A stretch of 64,000 bases of DNA, taken from Brevibacillus laterosporus DSM 25 (GTDB lineage: Bacteria; Bacillota; Bacilli; Brevibacillales; Brevibacillaceae). How positions within the stretch are numbered: the first letter of the stretch is position 1; each line of letters opens with the position of its first letter. Below the pieces are notes generated by a model that worked only from the letters and a program-made list of their open reading frames with translations, was not told where the DNA came from and did not search any database. The stretch spans positions 1,429,501-1,493,500 of the forward strand of contig NZ_CP017705.1 in the NCBI RefSeq assembly GCF_002706795.1, given 5' to 3'. Both the position numbers and the translations under genes were made by a program. Positions 33,597-43,605 of the stretch are shown here, piece by piece.

Positions 33597-34598
33597 ATGC
33601 AAAAGAAATGGATTTTTGCTACTGTAGCCAGCTTAGCATTACTTACATCTGCTTGTGGAACCACCCCCGGTGGCGGAACAGCTCAGACGAAATCCTATTC
33701 CACCTCTGCATACACGAACCGTATGAATTATGGTACAAGCACAAATAACTATGATTACGAAGGGTTCGGATATCGTAACAATGCTGGGCGTCCCACTTTT
33801 TTCTATGGCAGTGAGCCTAATTACAATGATTACCTAAGAAACGGGAGAACTTCTGCTTATCGAGCAACTCCATATGGAACAACTGCTCCCAGCTCTATGT
33901 ATAACTCAAATGCCTACAGCAGCAGTGGTTATCCCTATTCTGGGCGAACTCTAACCAAAGGAGCCAGCCTATATTCCAATGAAAGCTATGGACAAAGCTA
34001 TCGAATGAACGGGGTAGGCATTTACAACGCATACGGCAGCCCTAACAGTACGCAGTCTTATCCGTATTACAATGCAATGAATAGGACAGGTGCTCCAAGT
34101 ATATATAGCACCTATAACACCTCCTATGGCCAAAATGCAAATACAACAGGATATGCTGTTGTACAACGGAATCAACTGCGCGGATATGAAAAAACACCTC
34201 GCGTCTATATTGACCGTGATGCATTGGCACAAGCAGTAGGACAAGTAGTTTGTAGTGTTCCAGGTATCGATAATGCTACCGTTTTAGTAACGGATGAAGA
34301 GATTTTTGTTGGTGTAAAAACATCTGATAAGGACGACCACTCTGCTACGGTAAAAGCTCGTAACAGCGCTTTGTCCATTTCCCCACGCTATTACAAGGTC
34401 TATTTAACCAACGATCAAAATATGACCAAGGAACTGTCTCACGTAGCGAACTCCTCAGCAAAAACAGCGAGTACACAAAGCACCAGTGGGACAACTCATG
34501 CTCAAACAGTAGATCGTCTTGTAAAAAGCTTTGGGGGCATGACCGATTACGAAAAAACCAAAAGCATGATGAACAAGACACAGAGTAGGACACGCTAA
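33597..34598 (+). CDS. yutC: YhcN/YlaJ-type sporulation lipoprotein (YutC-like)
   Basis: This 333-aa protein starts with a lipoprotein signal (lipobox LTSAC near residue 20). A long Tyr/Asn/Ser/Gly-rich region (about 25-200) is followed by the YhcN/YlaJ domain: RVYIDRDALAQAVGQVVCSVPGIDNATVLVTDEEIFVGV and ISPRYYKVYLTND. The domain is found in inner-spore-membrane lipoproteins. The Tyr-rich insertion is much longer than in B. subtilis relatives. The position beside yutD and lipA matches YutC. A hairpin terminator follows. Confidence 0.85.
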   Translation: MQKKWIFATVASLALLTSACGTTPGGGTAQTKSYSTSAYTNRMNYGTSTNNYDYEGFGYRNNAGRPTFFYGSEPNYNDYLRNGRTSAYRATPYGTTAPSSMYNSNAYSSSGYPYSGRTLTKGASLYSNESYGQSYRMNGVGIYNAYGSPNSTQSYPYYNAMNRTGAPSIYSTYNTSYGQNANTTGYAVVQRNQLRGYEKTPRVYIDRDALAQAVGQVVCSVPGIDNATVLVTDEEIFVGVKTSDKDDHSATVKARNSALSISPRYYKVYLTNDQNMTKELSHVANSSAKTASTQSTSGTTHAQTVDRLVKSFGGMTDYEKTKSMMNKTQSRTR

Positions 34599-34607
34599 GA
34601 GACAACA

Positions 34608-34648
34608 AAGCACCCTTTGCCATAAAGCTTATGGTATGAGGGTGCTTT
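34608..34648 (+). terminator. Terminator of yutC
   Basis: AAAGCACCCT pairs with AGGGTGCTTT around an inner CCATAA/TTATGG hairpin. T-run short. Confidence 0.7.
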
Positions 34649-34706
34649 CCCATTAAATGGAGGTGTTTGTAGGAAACGTGTTATTGTATGTCTAATCTAT
34701 TATCAA

Positions 34707-35597
34707 TTATGCATTAGCCGCCGCAATCGTATCCTTTGCTGCATTCGCCTGCTCGTGTGCGTGATAAGAGCTACGTACCAATGGACCTGATTCTACGTGA
34801 CTAAAACCACGCTTCATTCCTTCGTCTTTCATCATACGGAATTCGTCTGGATGATAGTACTTGGTTACAGCAATATGTTTTTTCGTTGGTTGCAGGTATT
34901 GTCCAATCGTCATGATATTAACGTCAACCGCACGCAAGTCATCCATCGTTTCTAAAATATCTTCAATCTCTTCACCAACACCAATCATCAAGCTTGATTT
35001 GGTTGGAATAGTTGGTTGCATCTCTTTTGCACGACGCAATAACTCTAACGTACGATCATATTTAGCACGAGCACGTACACGATCCGATAAGCGACGTACC
35101 GCTTCAATATTATGATTTAATACATCAGGGCGCGCATCCATAACCAATTTCAATGCATCCCAGTTGCCCATAAAGTCAGGAATTAGAACTTCGATTGTAG
35201 CAAGAGGAAGTCGTTTACGAATTGCCTTGATCGTAGCTGCAAAGATACTTGCTCCTCCATCAGCTAAATCATCACGAGCTACAGAAGTTACAACAACATG
35301 CTTCAAGCCCATTTGTTCTGATGCTTCTGCTACACGTTCTGGTTCGGCCAAATCCAACTCGGTTGGAAGACCTGTTTTAACTGCACAGAAACGACAAGCA
35401 CGTGTGCAAATATCGCCTAAAATCATAAAAGTGGCGGTTCGATTCACCCAGCATTCATGTATATTGGGACATTTTGCTTCCTCGCAAACCGTATGCAGGG
35501 TTTTCCCACGCATCATCTGCTTAATTTCACGGAAGTTGTCCAAATCTTGTCCAGATGCGAGATTTATTTTTAACCAATCTGGTTTGCGTTGTGCCAT
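34707..35597 (-). CDS. lipA: Lipoyl synthase
   Basis: This 296-aa radical SAM enzyme has both required cysteine sets: the auxiliary cluster CX4CX5C (Cys38, Cys43, Cys49 in [12 protein letters not shown]) and the SAM cluster CX3CX2C (Cys64, Cys68, Cys71 in CTRACRFC). The C-terminal [10 protein letters not shown] is also conserved. It inserts two sulfurs into octanoyl groups on lipoyl domains. AGGAGTG precedes the ATG. It stands where B. subtilis lipA (yutB) stands. Confidence 0.97.
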   Translation of the reverse strand: MAQRKPDWLKINLASGQDLDNFREIKQMMRGKTLHTVCEEAKCPNIHECWVNRTATFMILGDICTRACRFCAVKTGLPTELDLAEPERVAEASEQMGLKHVVVTSVARDDLADGGASIFAATIKAIRKRLPLATIEVLIPDFMGNWDALKLVMDARPDVLNHNIEAVRRLSDRVRARAKYDRTLELLRRAKEMQPTIPTKSSLMIGVGEEIEDILETMDDLRAVDVNIMTIGQYLQPTKKHIAVTKYYHPDEFRMMKDEGMKRGFSHVESGPLVRSSYHAHEQANAAKDTIAAANA

Positions 35598-35665
35598 CTA
35601 CCGTCACACTCCTAACATTTTTCAGTGTCTCAATTATAATTAGAATGATTATTATCTGCAACCTA

Positions 35666-38500
35666 TTAGATGTTCCTGTTCGCTTCTTTATTGTACCAGT
35701 TATGAAGCTGATGACGTGGGTGATTTTTTATTTGTTCACTTAATAATAACATTTCACGCTGTTGACAAGAAAATAAAAAAATTTGATGCGTCTGTGCTAA
35801 TGTAAGTAGGTATGCTATTGTGCTCTGCAATCGACGTTCATCGTAATGGACAAAATGATCGTCTAAAAATATCGGAAGAGGCTCTTTGGCCTTACTAATT
35901 TGCAGAATGAAAGCGATTCGTTGGGCAAAATATAACTGATCCTGCATACCATTAGAAAGCTTCTCCTGATGAATAACTCGATGCAAATCAGGCTCTATTA
36001 CTTTTATCGAAAATTGATTGGTAGGATCAATTCGCACATCTTGGTATCGCCCCTCAGTTATCCGATTCGTCACTTCTGAAGCAATCTGACTTACATCTGG
36101 GGAGACTTCCCTATGCCACACCTTCATAGCTTCTTGAAGGGTGTCCCGAGCAATTTGTAAGCTATCTCGTCGTAATTGTACCTCTTCTAATACTGACTCG
36201 GCTTCATCAAAATCTGTTTTCGCTCTAGCCCACGAGCTTTGATCTCGCTGTCCAATCTCTCCCCTTGCTCTCGCAATACGCTCCCTCAATTGGACAAGCT
36301 GATCCTCCAACTCCTTAGCTTCCTGCAAGTCTGTAGTATGCTCATGCTCCTCTATCTCTTTAGAAATCAACATCGCTTTTCGTGTTTTTTCTGCCCAATT
36401 CAACAGAAGTGCTTGTCGATGATCCTCTTGTTTTTCTATATATGCTGACTGTTCTACTCGTAATCTTTCCACCTGCAATTCTTCCTCTAATCGCTCAATC
36501 GCTTGTAATTGTCCTTGATTAGCGGATAACACATGAATCTCTACTAATAAGGCTTCCCGTTTATCGGTAAATTCTTCCCAATTATCAACCTGATGAACAG
36601 AAAAAAGAGCTGCAAGCTTCTCAATCTGATTCTGCTCCTGCTCAATTAGCTGCTGTAATGTTTGGTGAGCTTGCTCGATTTGTTGCTGTAGCTCCCCTAT
36701 TTCTAAATCTAGCTTACTTAATAGGGTAGCTTGTTCCTCTTTCTCCTGCGTAAAAGTCTCTATCTCCCGCTTACAATGCTGTAATCTGACATATTTCTCG
36801 CGTAGCGTCCGCAGTTGCTCTGCCGAGTGAATATTCATCCGAGAAAGCCACTGCTGAACAGACTCAGGAATCTGCGATACTTGTGTAGTCTGAAAGTTAG
36901 TCTCTTTGGTTTTTCTGCTTAGCTTTTTCTTATAAAGAAAATAGAAAATGATGCTGAGTAAACCTGCAAAGGTGGTTATTCCACCACCAATCTTCACTAA
37001 ATCCCATCGTTGTTCAATTATCATCCATGTACTCCAAATGGCAGTCACCAGTGCGATCTCACCACTTACCCAGATATGTAGAGGAATTTTAGAATGTACT
37101 CGTGCTGTCTCTTGCTTTGACTGTTCTAGCTTTTGCTTTCGAGTCTTGGCTCTACGACTACTCACTGAAACAAAAAGGTCTACTTCGTCAAATCTATTTT
37201 GCCGCAAATAATTTTCTGCTTGTATAGCGACTACATCATCATAATAAGCTAGATGAGGTGATTCTTGTAAAAGATGGGTATATTCCTTACTTGCGGCATG
37301 GACACTTTTCTTATTTTGTAGTGTGGCTTTCAGTTGAGCCAACAAAATTTCTTGCTGATATCGTTGTTGACGTACATCCTCTAGACTCTTATTCATCGCA
37401 CGTGCTATCTGGTAATCATGGTTTACTTGCTCTAACTCAGCTTCCTGTCGCAAATCGTTTCGTTTCGTCCATTCTCCCAGATTATCTGTTGCTTCTTCTA
37501 GCTCTTCTTTTACAGCTGCTTCTTTCAGAGTTTGGGCAATTACATCGCCACCCTCTGTATGCTGTCCTACCTCCTGCTCTAGCCAAGCGAGTTCCTGTTG
37601 GGTTGACTGGTGACACTCGATAAGCTCTGGAGTCTCATTGTATATGATCGGGAGTGAATTTGTAGAGTCGGTTAACCAACGAGCTACATGATCACTATGA
37701 GATGTCTGATATGTGTATGTCCACCACTGTTGCCAAACTTCCATAAATCGTTGATGATCTGTAAGCTGTTTAGCTAGCATGTCATATCTTCTCTGGATTA
37801 GCTCTTCTTCCTTTTGCCACTCCATCACAGATTGATGGAGATGCTGGTTTGTCTGCCAGATTTCTTCTGCTTGTTGAAGAGCCTGACGAGCTTGCTGCCA
37901 TTGTCGGTTAGCTTTGCCCCACCGTGTGTTCTCAGCATTATCTTTTTTCCCTATCACACTATATTCTTGTTCTAATGTAGCTAGCACACCTTGAACAGCA
38001 GGATCAATTACGCCTTCTTGGGCAAGGTTTGGTAATAAATGTTCTGGTGCCTGTAGGCCTTCTCGCTTGATCCAGGTTATATCAGTAAATAAACTACGGT
38101 TAAGCCCAAGATGCTTCTCGATAAAATTGTATTCTCGCCGTCGATCCTCTTTATATAAAGCTAAGGCCTCTGTCAGCTCTGGCTCTAGATACAATTTCAT
38201 TTGCTCACGCTCTTTATCAAGAACTCGATGTAAGCGAAATTGTTGATCTGCTAATGTATACCGTACAATTGTTTCATAAGAAGTGTGGTGCCAAGGATAA
38301 TAGCGATCGTATTCGTCTAAATAGCGTGAGACTTTGATAAAATCTTTTTTCATCCCATACAAACTAGCCACAAGTGCTTGTAATAAGGTAGTTTTTCCAG
38401 CCTCATTTGGGGCATAAAATAGGTTTAATCCCGGTGCAAAGGTAAAGGTTCGTTCCTGCCATTTACCAAACCCTTTGATATGTAGGTCCTCAATGATCAA
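35666..38500 (-). CDS. yhaN: SMC-like ATPase (YhaN family) with internal membrane segments
   Basis: This 944-aa protein has an N-terminal Walker A (YAPNEAGKTTLLQALVASLYG) and a C-terminal ABC-type signature and Walker B (LSNGMQDQLYFAQRIAFIL; LPIFLDDHFVHYD). Long coiled coils lie between them. Two hydrophobic segments at about residues 473-495 and 503-525 interrupt the coiled coil, so it is probably membrane-tethered. YhaN pairs with the nuclease YhaO, whose gene overlaps its start by four bases (ATGA). The pair resembles SbcCD/Rad50-Mre11 in design. The DNA repair role is inferred from the families. Confidence 0.88.
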   Translation of the reverse strand: MIIEDLHIKGFGKWQERTFTFAPGLNLFYAPNEAGKTTLLQALVASLYGMKKDFIKVSRYLDEYDRYYPWHHTSYETIVRYTLADQQFRLHRVLDKEREQMKLYLEPELTEALALYKEDRRREYNFIEKHLGLNRSLFTDITWIKREGLQAPEHLLPNLAQEGVIDPAVQGVLATLEQEYSVIGKKDNAENTRWGKANRQWQQARQALQQAEEIWQTNQHLHQSVMEWQKEEELIQRRYDMLAKQLTDHQRFMEVWQQWWTYTYQTSHSDHVARWLTDSTNSLPIIYNETPELIECHQSTQQELAWLEQEVGQHTEGGDVIAQTLKEAAVKEELEEATDNLGEWTKRNDLRQEAELEQVNHDYQIARAMNKSLEDVRQQRYQQEILLAQLKATLQNKKSVHAASKEYTHLLQESPHLAYYDDVVAIQAENYLRQNRFDEVDLFVSVSSRRAKTRKQKLEQSKQETARVHSKIPLHIWVSGEIALVTAIWSTWMIIEQRWDLVKIGGGITTFAGLLSIIFYFLYKKKLSRKTKETNFQTTQVSQIPESVQQWLSRMNIHSAEQLRTLREKYVRLQHCKREIETFTQEKEEQATLLSKLDLEIGELQQQIEQAHQTLQQLIEQEQNQIEKLAALFSVHQVDNWEEFTDKREALLVEIHVLSANQGQLQAIERLEEELQVERLRVEQSAYIEKQEDHRQALLLNWAEKTRKAMLISKEIEEHEHTTDLQEAKELEDQLVQLRERIARARGEIGQRDQSSWARAKTDFDEAESVLEEVQLRRDSLQIARDTLQEAMKVWHREVSPDVSQIASEVTNRITEGRYQDVRIDPTNQFSIKVIEPDLHRVIHQEKLSNGMQDQLYFAQRIAFILQISKAKEPLPIFLDDHFVHYDERRLQSTIAYLLTLAQTHQIFLFSCQQREMLLLSEQIKNHPRHQLHNWYNKEANRNI

Positions 38501-39621
38501 CGAAATACACTCCCAATCTGCTGTAAGGCCTCTCGTTTCGCATGTTGGATTACTGCCTTCTCTCGTTCATTTGTTGCTGCCTGTTCTAAATTATCTAGCT
38601 TTTCCAGCCATTTGCCAAAAACGCCACCCTTTTCTTTTACCTGCTGTTCATCTATATCTGGATATGTTTGGTCTGAAAATTGAATAAAGAAATATTCCTT
38701 ACAACGTGACTTTATTAACTCGATTGGTACATGTAGGTGACTGGCTCTCTCTCCCGCAAATGTCACATACAGCAAATCCTCCCGATTTACTTGAGAAAGC
38801 TCTTGTTCAACTCGATCAACAATTGTATCAATTGTCTCCAAGCCTTTAAGTGAGATCGTCATTTTTCTGCTGATTCTACTTTGTACAGAAATAGGCTCTA
38901 CTGTTACCTCACCATTATTAGAAATGGTTCCAAGAATGGCATAACGCTCTCCACTTTCCTTGATTGATAGTCCTTCAGGAGAACCTGGATATACTGCAAA
39001 CACCTGTTGAGTCTGTGGATGAAGAAACTGCATCGGTTTATGGATATGTCCAAGTGCCACATAGTTTACCCCTGTATCAGCAAGCCCGCCAATCGTCATT
39101 GGAGCATAGACAGAATGCTCTGTATGCTCTCCGGTAATCACAGAACCATGAATAACCATTAGATGGTAGCGATAATCAGGTAATTTTCCCGGAAAGAAGT
39201 CTAAAGGTGATGTGGTAACATGCGCTTGCGGAAATCCCCATCCATACAAAACACACGATTTTTCTGGATATTCATAACCGCCCCATTCATCTGTGAAAAT
39301 ATGAACATGTGCAGGCCACTCCATTGTTTGATAAAATGATCCTTCCTGCCAAGGATCATGGTTACCTGGCGAGATAAATATAGGTGTGGGTGCCATACTG
39401 TTAAATAACTCTCGTAAAAATAAAGCAGTGGCCCTCGTACCTCCATGGTATTCTAATAAATCACCGGCAATGAGCCAAAAATCAACTTGGTTTTCTAATG
39501 CTACATCACGTATTCGTCGCATAGTACGCCTGAAATCTTCCTGTCTTATTTCATAGATGGAAGATAAATTCGTTAAAGGTGCGTCCAGATGGACATCAGC
39601 TGTATGAATAAATCTGATCAT
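38497..39621 (-). CDS. yhaO: SbcD/Mre11-like phosphoesterase (YhaO family)
   Basis: This 374-aa metallophosphoesterase has ordered motifs TADVHLDAPL, AGDLLEYHGG, SPGNHDPW, IHGSV and LGHIHKP, followed by a C-terminal capping domain of about 120 residues. It should be a Mn-dependent nuclease working with YhaN. A GGGGAGGG site precedes the ATG. In B. subtilis yhaN and yhaO sit next to yhaM; here they lie between lipA and the LarC-like gene and yhaM is absent. Confidence 0.9.
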   Translation of the reverse strand: MIRFIHTADVHLDAPLTNLSSIYEIRQEDFRRTMRRIRDVALENQVDFWLIAGDLLEYHGGTRATALFLRELFNSMAPTPIFISPGNHDPWQEGSFYQTMEWPAHVHIFTDEWGGYEYPEKSCVLYGWGFPQAHVTTSPLDFFPGKLPDYRYHLMVIHGSVITGEHTEHSVYAPMTIGGLADTGVNYVALGHIHKPMQFLHPQTQQVFAVYPGSPEGLSIKESGERYAILGTISNNGEVTVEPISVQSRISRKMTISLKGLETIDTIVDRVEQELSQVNREDLLYVTFAGERASHLHVPIELIKSRCKEYFFIQFSDQTYPDIDEQQVKEKGGVFGKWLEKLDNLEQAATNEREKAVIQHAKREALQQIGSVFR

Positions 39622-39713
39622 GTTCGCCCTCCCCGTCTAAGGCTAATTTCTTCACTTTACCGCTATGTTCCTGCTTAGATTACGAACATATTTTCCCTTC
39701 AGAGCATCCATAC

Positions 39714-39738
39714 AAAAAAGCACGCCTATAAGCGTGCC
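39714..39738 (-). terminator. Terminator of the LarC-like gene
   Basis: On the minus strand GCACGCT pairs with AGCGTGC-type complement and TTTTTTG follows. The stem overlaps the stop codon. Confidence 0.7.
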
Positions 39739-40670
39739 TTAGCCATCATCATTGCCTTTTGATAAATTTTACGTAAAGGAACATCGTGGTCTTCCGCTAG
39801 CTTGGAGCATATCTCAAAATCAGGGGCAATTTGTACACAATCCCCATGATAAAACCCCAGCTTCACTTCCACTTCCCCCCACTTTGTTTTTACATCCAAA
39901 ATCTGTTCAGTTAAACGGTGACAAGTAACTGGAAAATAACGTATACCAAAGGTTGTCGTCTCTTGAAACATGATGCTTTTCATTATCTGCTGTTGACTTT
40001 CGTAGCACATCACCTGCAACATGAGACCAGGCCGATTCTTCTTCATCGTTATTGAAAAATAGGAAACATCTTTGGCTCCAGCTGCATACAAGCTTTGCAT
40101 GGTATAACCCAACCATTCTTGAGGAGTATCCTCTAGATTGGCTTGTAAGAGAATCATTGCCTCATTTATACATGAGTCATGTTTATTTTCCGTATGGCTA
40201 GCATGAATTACATTTACATCTTCATTTTCAGGGCTAATAAAAGCTAGATATATTCCCTTGCCACTCCACACCCTTTGTATTTTGCCAGGAGGAGGACTTG
40301 CGACCGAGAGTATCCCCATCCTTTGTAGCCACCTAAGAAATGGAGCGCTGCACGCTTCCCCTTCCTCTTTCTTCCTCCATTTTTTAATATATTGACCTAC
40401 TGCCAATTGGAGTATTGTGTCATTTATCATATCCTCTTCCGGGAGAATCAAATGACTTACCATAACTTGACACTCCTCGGGTATTCCTATTTCAAGCAGA
40501 GCATCCCAAGCCTTTGCTTCCTTCACGTCCCACTTACTTGTATCGATAGTTGAATCAACTATTTTCGAAAAAAACAGACTTTCATCTATCCGAAGTTGCT
40601 GCCACAGTGGTAATAGCGACGTTAATTGATAAGCTCCTTCTCCCCCGATAAAAACATATTGTCGGACCAT
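39726..40670 (-). CDS. LarC-like protein (DUF111) with diverged N-terminal half
   Basis: This 314-aa protein has a C-terminal half that clearly matches the LarC/DUF111 family: EAMILLQANLEDTPQEWLGYTMQSLYAAGAKDVSYF, KKNRPGLMLQVMC, ETTTFGIRYFPV and an end KLAEDHDVPLRKIYQKA. LarC is the CTP-dependent nickel insertase that builds the nickel-pincer cofactor of lactate racemase. The N-terminal half lacks the usual glycine-rich GDM and the HG-x-PVPAPA region. There is no larA, larB or larE gene in the window. The ATG at 40670 has GGGGGTG upstream. Confidence 0.65.
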   Translation of the reverse strand: MVRQYVFIGGEGAYQLTSLLPLWQQLRIDESLFFSKIVDSTIDTSKWDVKEAKAWDALLEIGIPEECQVMVSHLILPEEDMINDTILQLAVGQYIKKWRKKEEGEACSAPFLRWLQRMGILSVASPPPGKIQRVWSGKGIYLAFISPENEDVNVIHASHTENKHDSCINEAMILLQANLEDTPQEWLGYTMQSLYAAGAKDVSYFSITMKKNRPGLMLQVMCYESQQQIMKSIMFQETTTFGIRYFPVTCHRLTEQILDVKTKWGEVEVKLGFYHGDCVQIAPDFEICSKLAEDHDVPLRKIYQKAMMMAKARL

Positions 40671-40802
40671 ATGAAGCACCCCCTTTCATTTTATTTTTAG
40701 AGGCCCTTGAACCCCTTCTTTCATTACCTAAAATTTGTAAGAATAGTTCATAAGCGTATCGGTCATTCTACTATAAGGAGACTAATGGCTGGAGGGAGAC
40801 GT

Positions 40803-41837
40803 ATGCGTTTTCTACGCCTTTATTCATGTTGGATGATAGCTATTATCCTTATTGCTCCATCTCAGGGATTAGCAGCATCAATACCAACTAAGGCACCATC
40901 AACTTCCCCTGCTAAGTCAGAGAGGGATGAGCGTATGGAATTATTTATCGAATATGAAGCATTATATGGAATTCCATGGAAATATGTAGCTGCTATTGAT
41001 CAGTATGAACGAACCATTAGAAAGAAACCAAAAAACACTGAAGCAGAGTCTACAAACAAACGCCTTACTGCTATCAGGGTTCCCACTGAATTATGGTGTG
41101 GCGTTTTTAATCCTGATTCTAATGACAATAATTTAACATCAATTACCTTCTTTCATGGGATCGGATTAGATGGTTCCGGAGATGGTGTAGCTGATCAGGA
41201 TAATGATCGTGACGTATTAACTAGTCTTGTTCGTTTCTTAGGTACCTATGGTTTTAATTCCGATGATTTTAAGATTGGTCTATGGAACTATTATAAGCGT
41301 GATTCAGCAGTAAGAACCATCATGCACTACTCACGAATCTATGAGAAATTCCAAACACTTGAATTGCATGACCATGCTTTTCCTATTCCCAAACGGTTCT
41401 CTTATAGTTATCGCAGTACGTGGGGAGACCCACGTGGCTGGGGGGGGCGACGCATTCATGAAGGTGTCGATATTTTTGCTGGATACTCTACACCGGTGAT
41501 GAGCACAGGCTATGGCGTGGTTGAGGTATTAGGCTGGAACCGCTATGGTGGGTGGCGTGTAGGTATTCGCGATATCGACAATATTTATCATTACTTTGCT
41601 CATCTATCCTCTTTTAAAAAGGGGCTAAAAGAGGGGGATATTGTTGTCCCTGGTGAAGTAATTGGCTATGTAGGCAGTTCTGGTTACGGAAAGCCTGGTA
41701 CCTCAGGTAAGTTCCCACCTCATCTTCATTATGGAACGTATCGGGACACCGGAAATAATGAATGGGCTTTTGATCCCTATCCGCTGTTAAAGCGTTGGGA
41801 AAATCAGAAAAAGCAACCTAAGCCTATTTACAAATAA
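40803..41837 (+). CDS. lytH: M23 metallopeptidase, LytH/YunA-like
   Basis: This 344-aa protein has an N-terminal signal segment (about 6-25) and a linker region with YEALYGIPWKYVAAIDQYER. An M23 (LytM) peptidase domain follows at about 200-330, with HEGVDIF (zinc His and Asp near 219-223) and the HLHYG pair near 306. B. subtilis LytH is a sporulation L-Ala-D-Glu endopeptidase that trims cortex peptides, and yunA sits beside lipA. The ATG at 40803 has GGAGGGAG upstream; the frame opens 32 codons earlier without a site. Confidence 0.85.
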   Translation: MRFLRLYSCWMIAIILIAPSQGLAASIPTKAPSTSPAKSERDERMELFIEYEALYGIPWKYVAAIDQYERTIRKKPKNTEAESTNKRLTAIRVPTELWCGVFNPDSNDNNLTSITFFHGIGLDGSGDGVADQDNDRDVLTSLVRFLGTYGFNSDDFKIGLWNYYKRDSAVRTIMHYSRIYEKFQTLELHDHAFPIPKRFSYSYRSTWGDPRGWGGRRIHEGVDIFAGYSTPVMSTGYGVVEVLGWNRYGGWRVGIRDIDNIYHYFAHLSSFKKGLKEGDIVVPGEVIGYVGSSGYGKPGTSGKFPPHLHYGTYRDTGNNEWAFDPYPLLKRWENQKKQPKPIYK

Positions 41838-41863
41838 CCTTTAGTAACACCCTGATATGAGGA

Positions 41864-41910
41864 GAAGCTCCTGCTTCGTGTAGCGTTGCAGGAGCTTCAT
41901 TTGTTTTTTA
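41864..41910. terminator. Terminator between lytH and the BcsB-like gene
   Basis: GAAGCTCCTGC pairs with GCAGGAGCTTC, between convergent genes, with TTTTTT on the plus strand. Confidence 0.8.
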
Positions 41911-41913
41911 CTG

Positions 41914-43455
41914 CTATTTCTTTTTCGGATTGCGTCCTAATCGAGTCAGGCTTTGACCGTTTTTGCCTGTCAAATTTGAATCAGTGCCTTGTTTTTGATC
42001 CATATTTTCTAGACGACGTTTTCTTTTCCACGAGCGTATCAGAATAAAGAGAACGATCAGAACCGTAATGGCAAAAACGATGACTGCCATCATTGCCTGT
42101 CCTTCAGTTGTACTTGCATATTCATACAAGCCCTTCACCTTATTCACCAGTTGAGATTTAACCAGGATAGGTGCTTCTCTTGTGAGAGGTAGTAGTACAA
42201 TATTACCGTTCGTGGTTAAAACGGCTGCTTCTTCTGTAGATTCCGCCGGTATTTTCTTGGGATCTCCCATAGCTGTTGTTGCCTCTACCAGCATTTCTGG
42301 TTTGCTAGCACTAATGACTAAGGCTGCTTGACCTTCTTTATTTATAAAAAACTGCTGAATACTTGCGCCATTATCTTGCAAAGATTCAAGCACAGGAACC
42401 TCATCACTAGAAAGCCCTTTTGGAGTAGCCTTAATCTGCAAGTCCTGCTCCTGCTTCCATTGATTTAGTAAATCCCCTTGATTGCCTACATCCAACAGCC
42501 ATACATGTTCATTACTTTTTTCAAGTGTTTTAGCACCTTGTTTAAGCGTTACTTGTATGTCATTCACATTTTTCATAGCTCCTGCTGTTAATTGAGCCAG
42601 TGCTGTCAATTCTGTACTAGTTGGTTCTGTTGATAACAAAGCTGTTGCCTTCACTTGGTTATTTTGATCCACAAATAAATTAGGGAACCGGGAAAGCTCC
42701 GCTGTTCTCAATGACTCATGCTTAACTATGAACCGACTTTCAGGTAAAATGCTTACGAAATGTTCCAGACGATTGGTTACCTCGTCACAGCCTGTATCTC
42801 TACTATTTAAATTAGCTTGAACCACTACTTGTATTGGTTCTCCCGTACGTAAAGCTGACGGAAAGGGAATGAAAGCTTCTTTTGGCTTACCTGTTGTTCC
42901 TTCTAAAGGGATCGTATTCACTGGTATTCCATTAATAAGCACTGTTATTGAGCTTACTTTCTTATTTACTTGCTCAGAATGTTGATACACCAGACGAAAT
43001 CCAGCACCTTTAACATACTTCCAGTCAGGTGGTGTTGGGAATTGATAGTTCGTTGATTCACTATAGACGTTCGACAGTGTTACCTGATGATACCCTAAAT
43101 CCTGTAAAGTAACAGACCCATTAGTCGCTTTCTGCCACGGAGCAAGCTGATATTGGGCTAAATTTTCTGCCTTTTTAACCATGCCCTCAGATACATGAGC
43201 TGTATACCCAGTCATTTGCTTGGTCAATATCGGATAACGTAAGACTTTTGCAGCTAGTTGTACTTGTTGTTCCTTTTCTCCAGATACAAACAAATAGGTA
43301 CGTGTGCTACTTTGATCATCATCATAAAGCGTCATTTGATGAAGCAAGCCTTCTTGCGTTTTATTTTGTAACAAGGGGGCAAGCTTCTGTCGTCTTCCAT
43401 AATTGTAAAATTTACCCTTTGTTTTAGCTGTTAAAAATGCTACAAAGCATTTCAA
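41914..43455 (-). pseudogene. Orphan BcsB-like protein, 5'-truncated
   Basis: The 513 codons match the BcsB (cellulose synthase regulatory subunit) family. The match runs over the carbohydrate-binding core (FRLVYQHSEQVNKKVSSITVLINGIPVN; NSRDTGCDEVTNRLEHFV) and the C-terminal membrane helix at about 460-485, followed by a basic tail. The N-terminal signal peptide and first domain that BcsB needs for export are missing. The first codon is a TTG with no ribosome site, and the frame meets a stop about 70 bases upstream. No bcsA is nearby. It looks like a remnant; translation from an unseen start cannot be excluded. Confidence 0.6.
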
Positions 43456-43605
43456 TCTTACTGTTTGAAAATAGCCTCTGCAAGCGATTTTAGCCCATTC
43501 GGGTAAGAGTAAATGTTGGTAATGCTCTGACTAAATAAAGGTTATCTGACTTACGGGATATACTATTGGTATCTGTGAGAATAGAAGAAAGAGGAGGGTT
43601 TTAGG

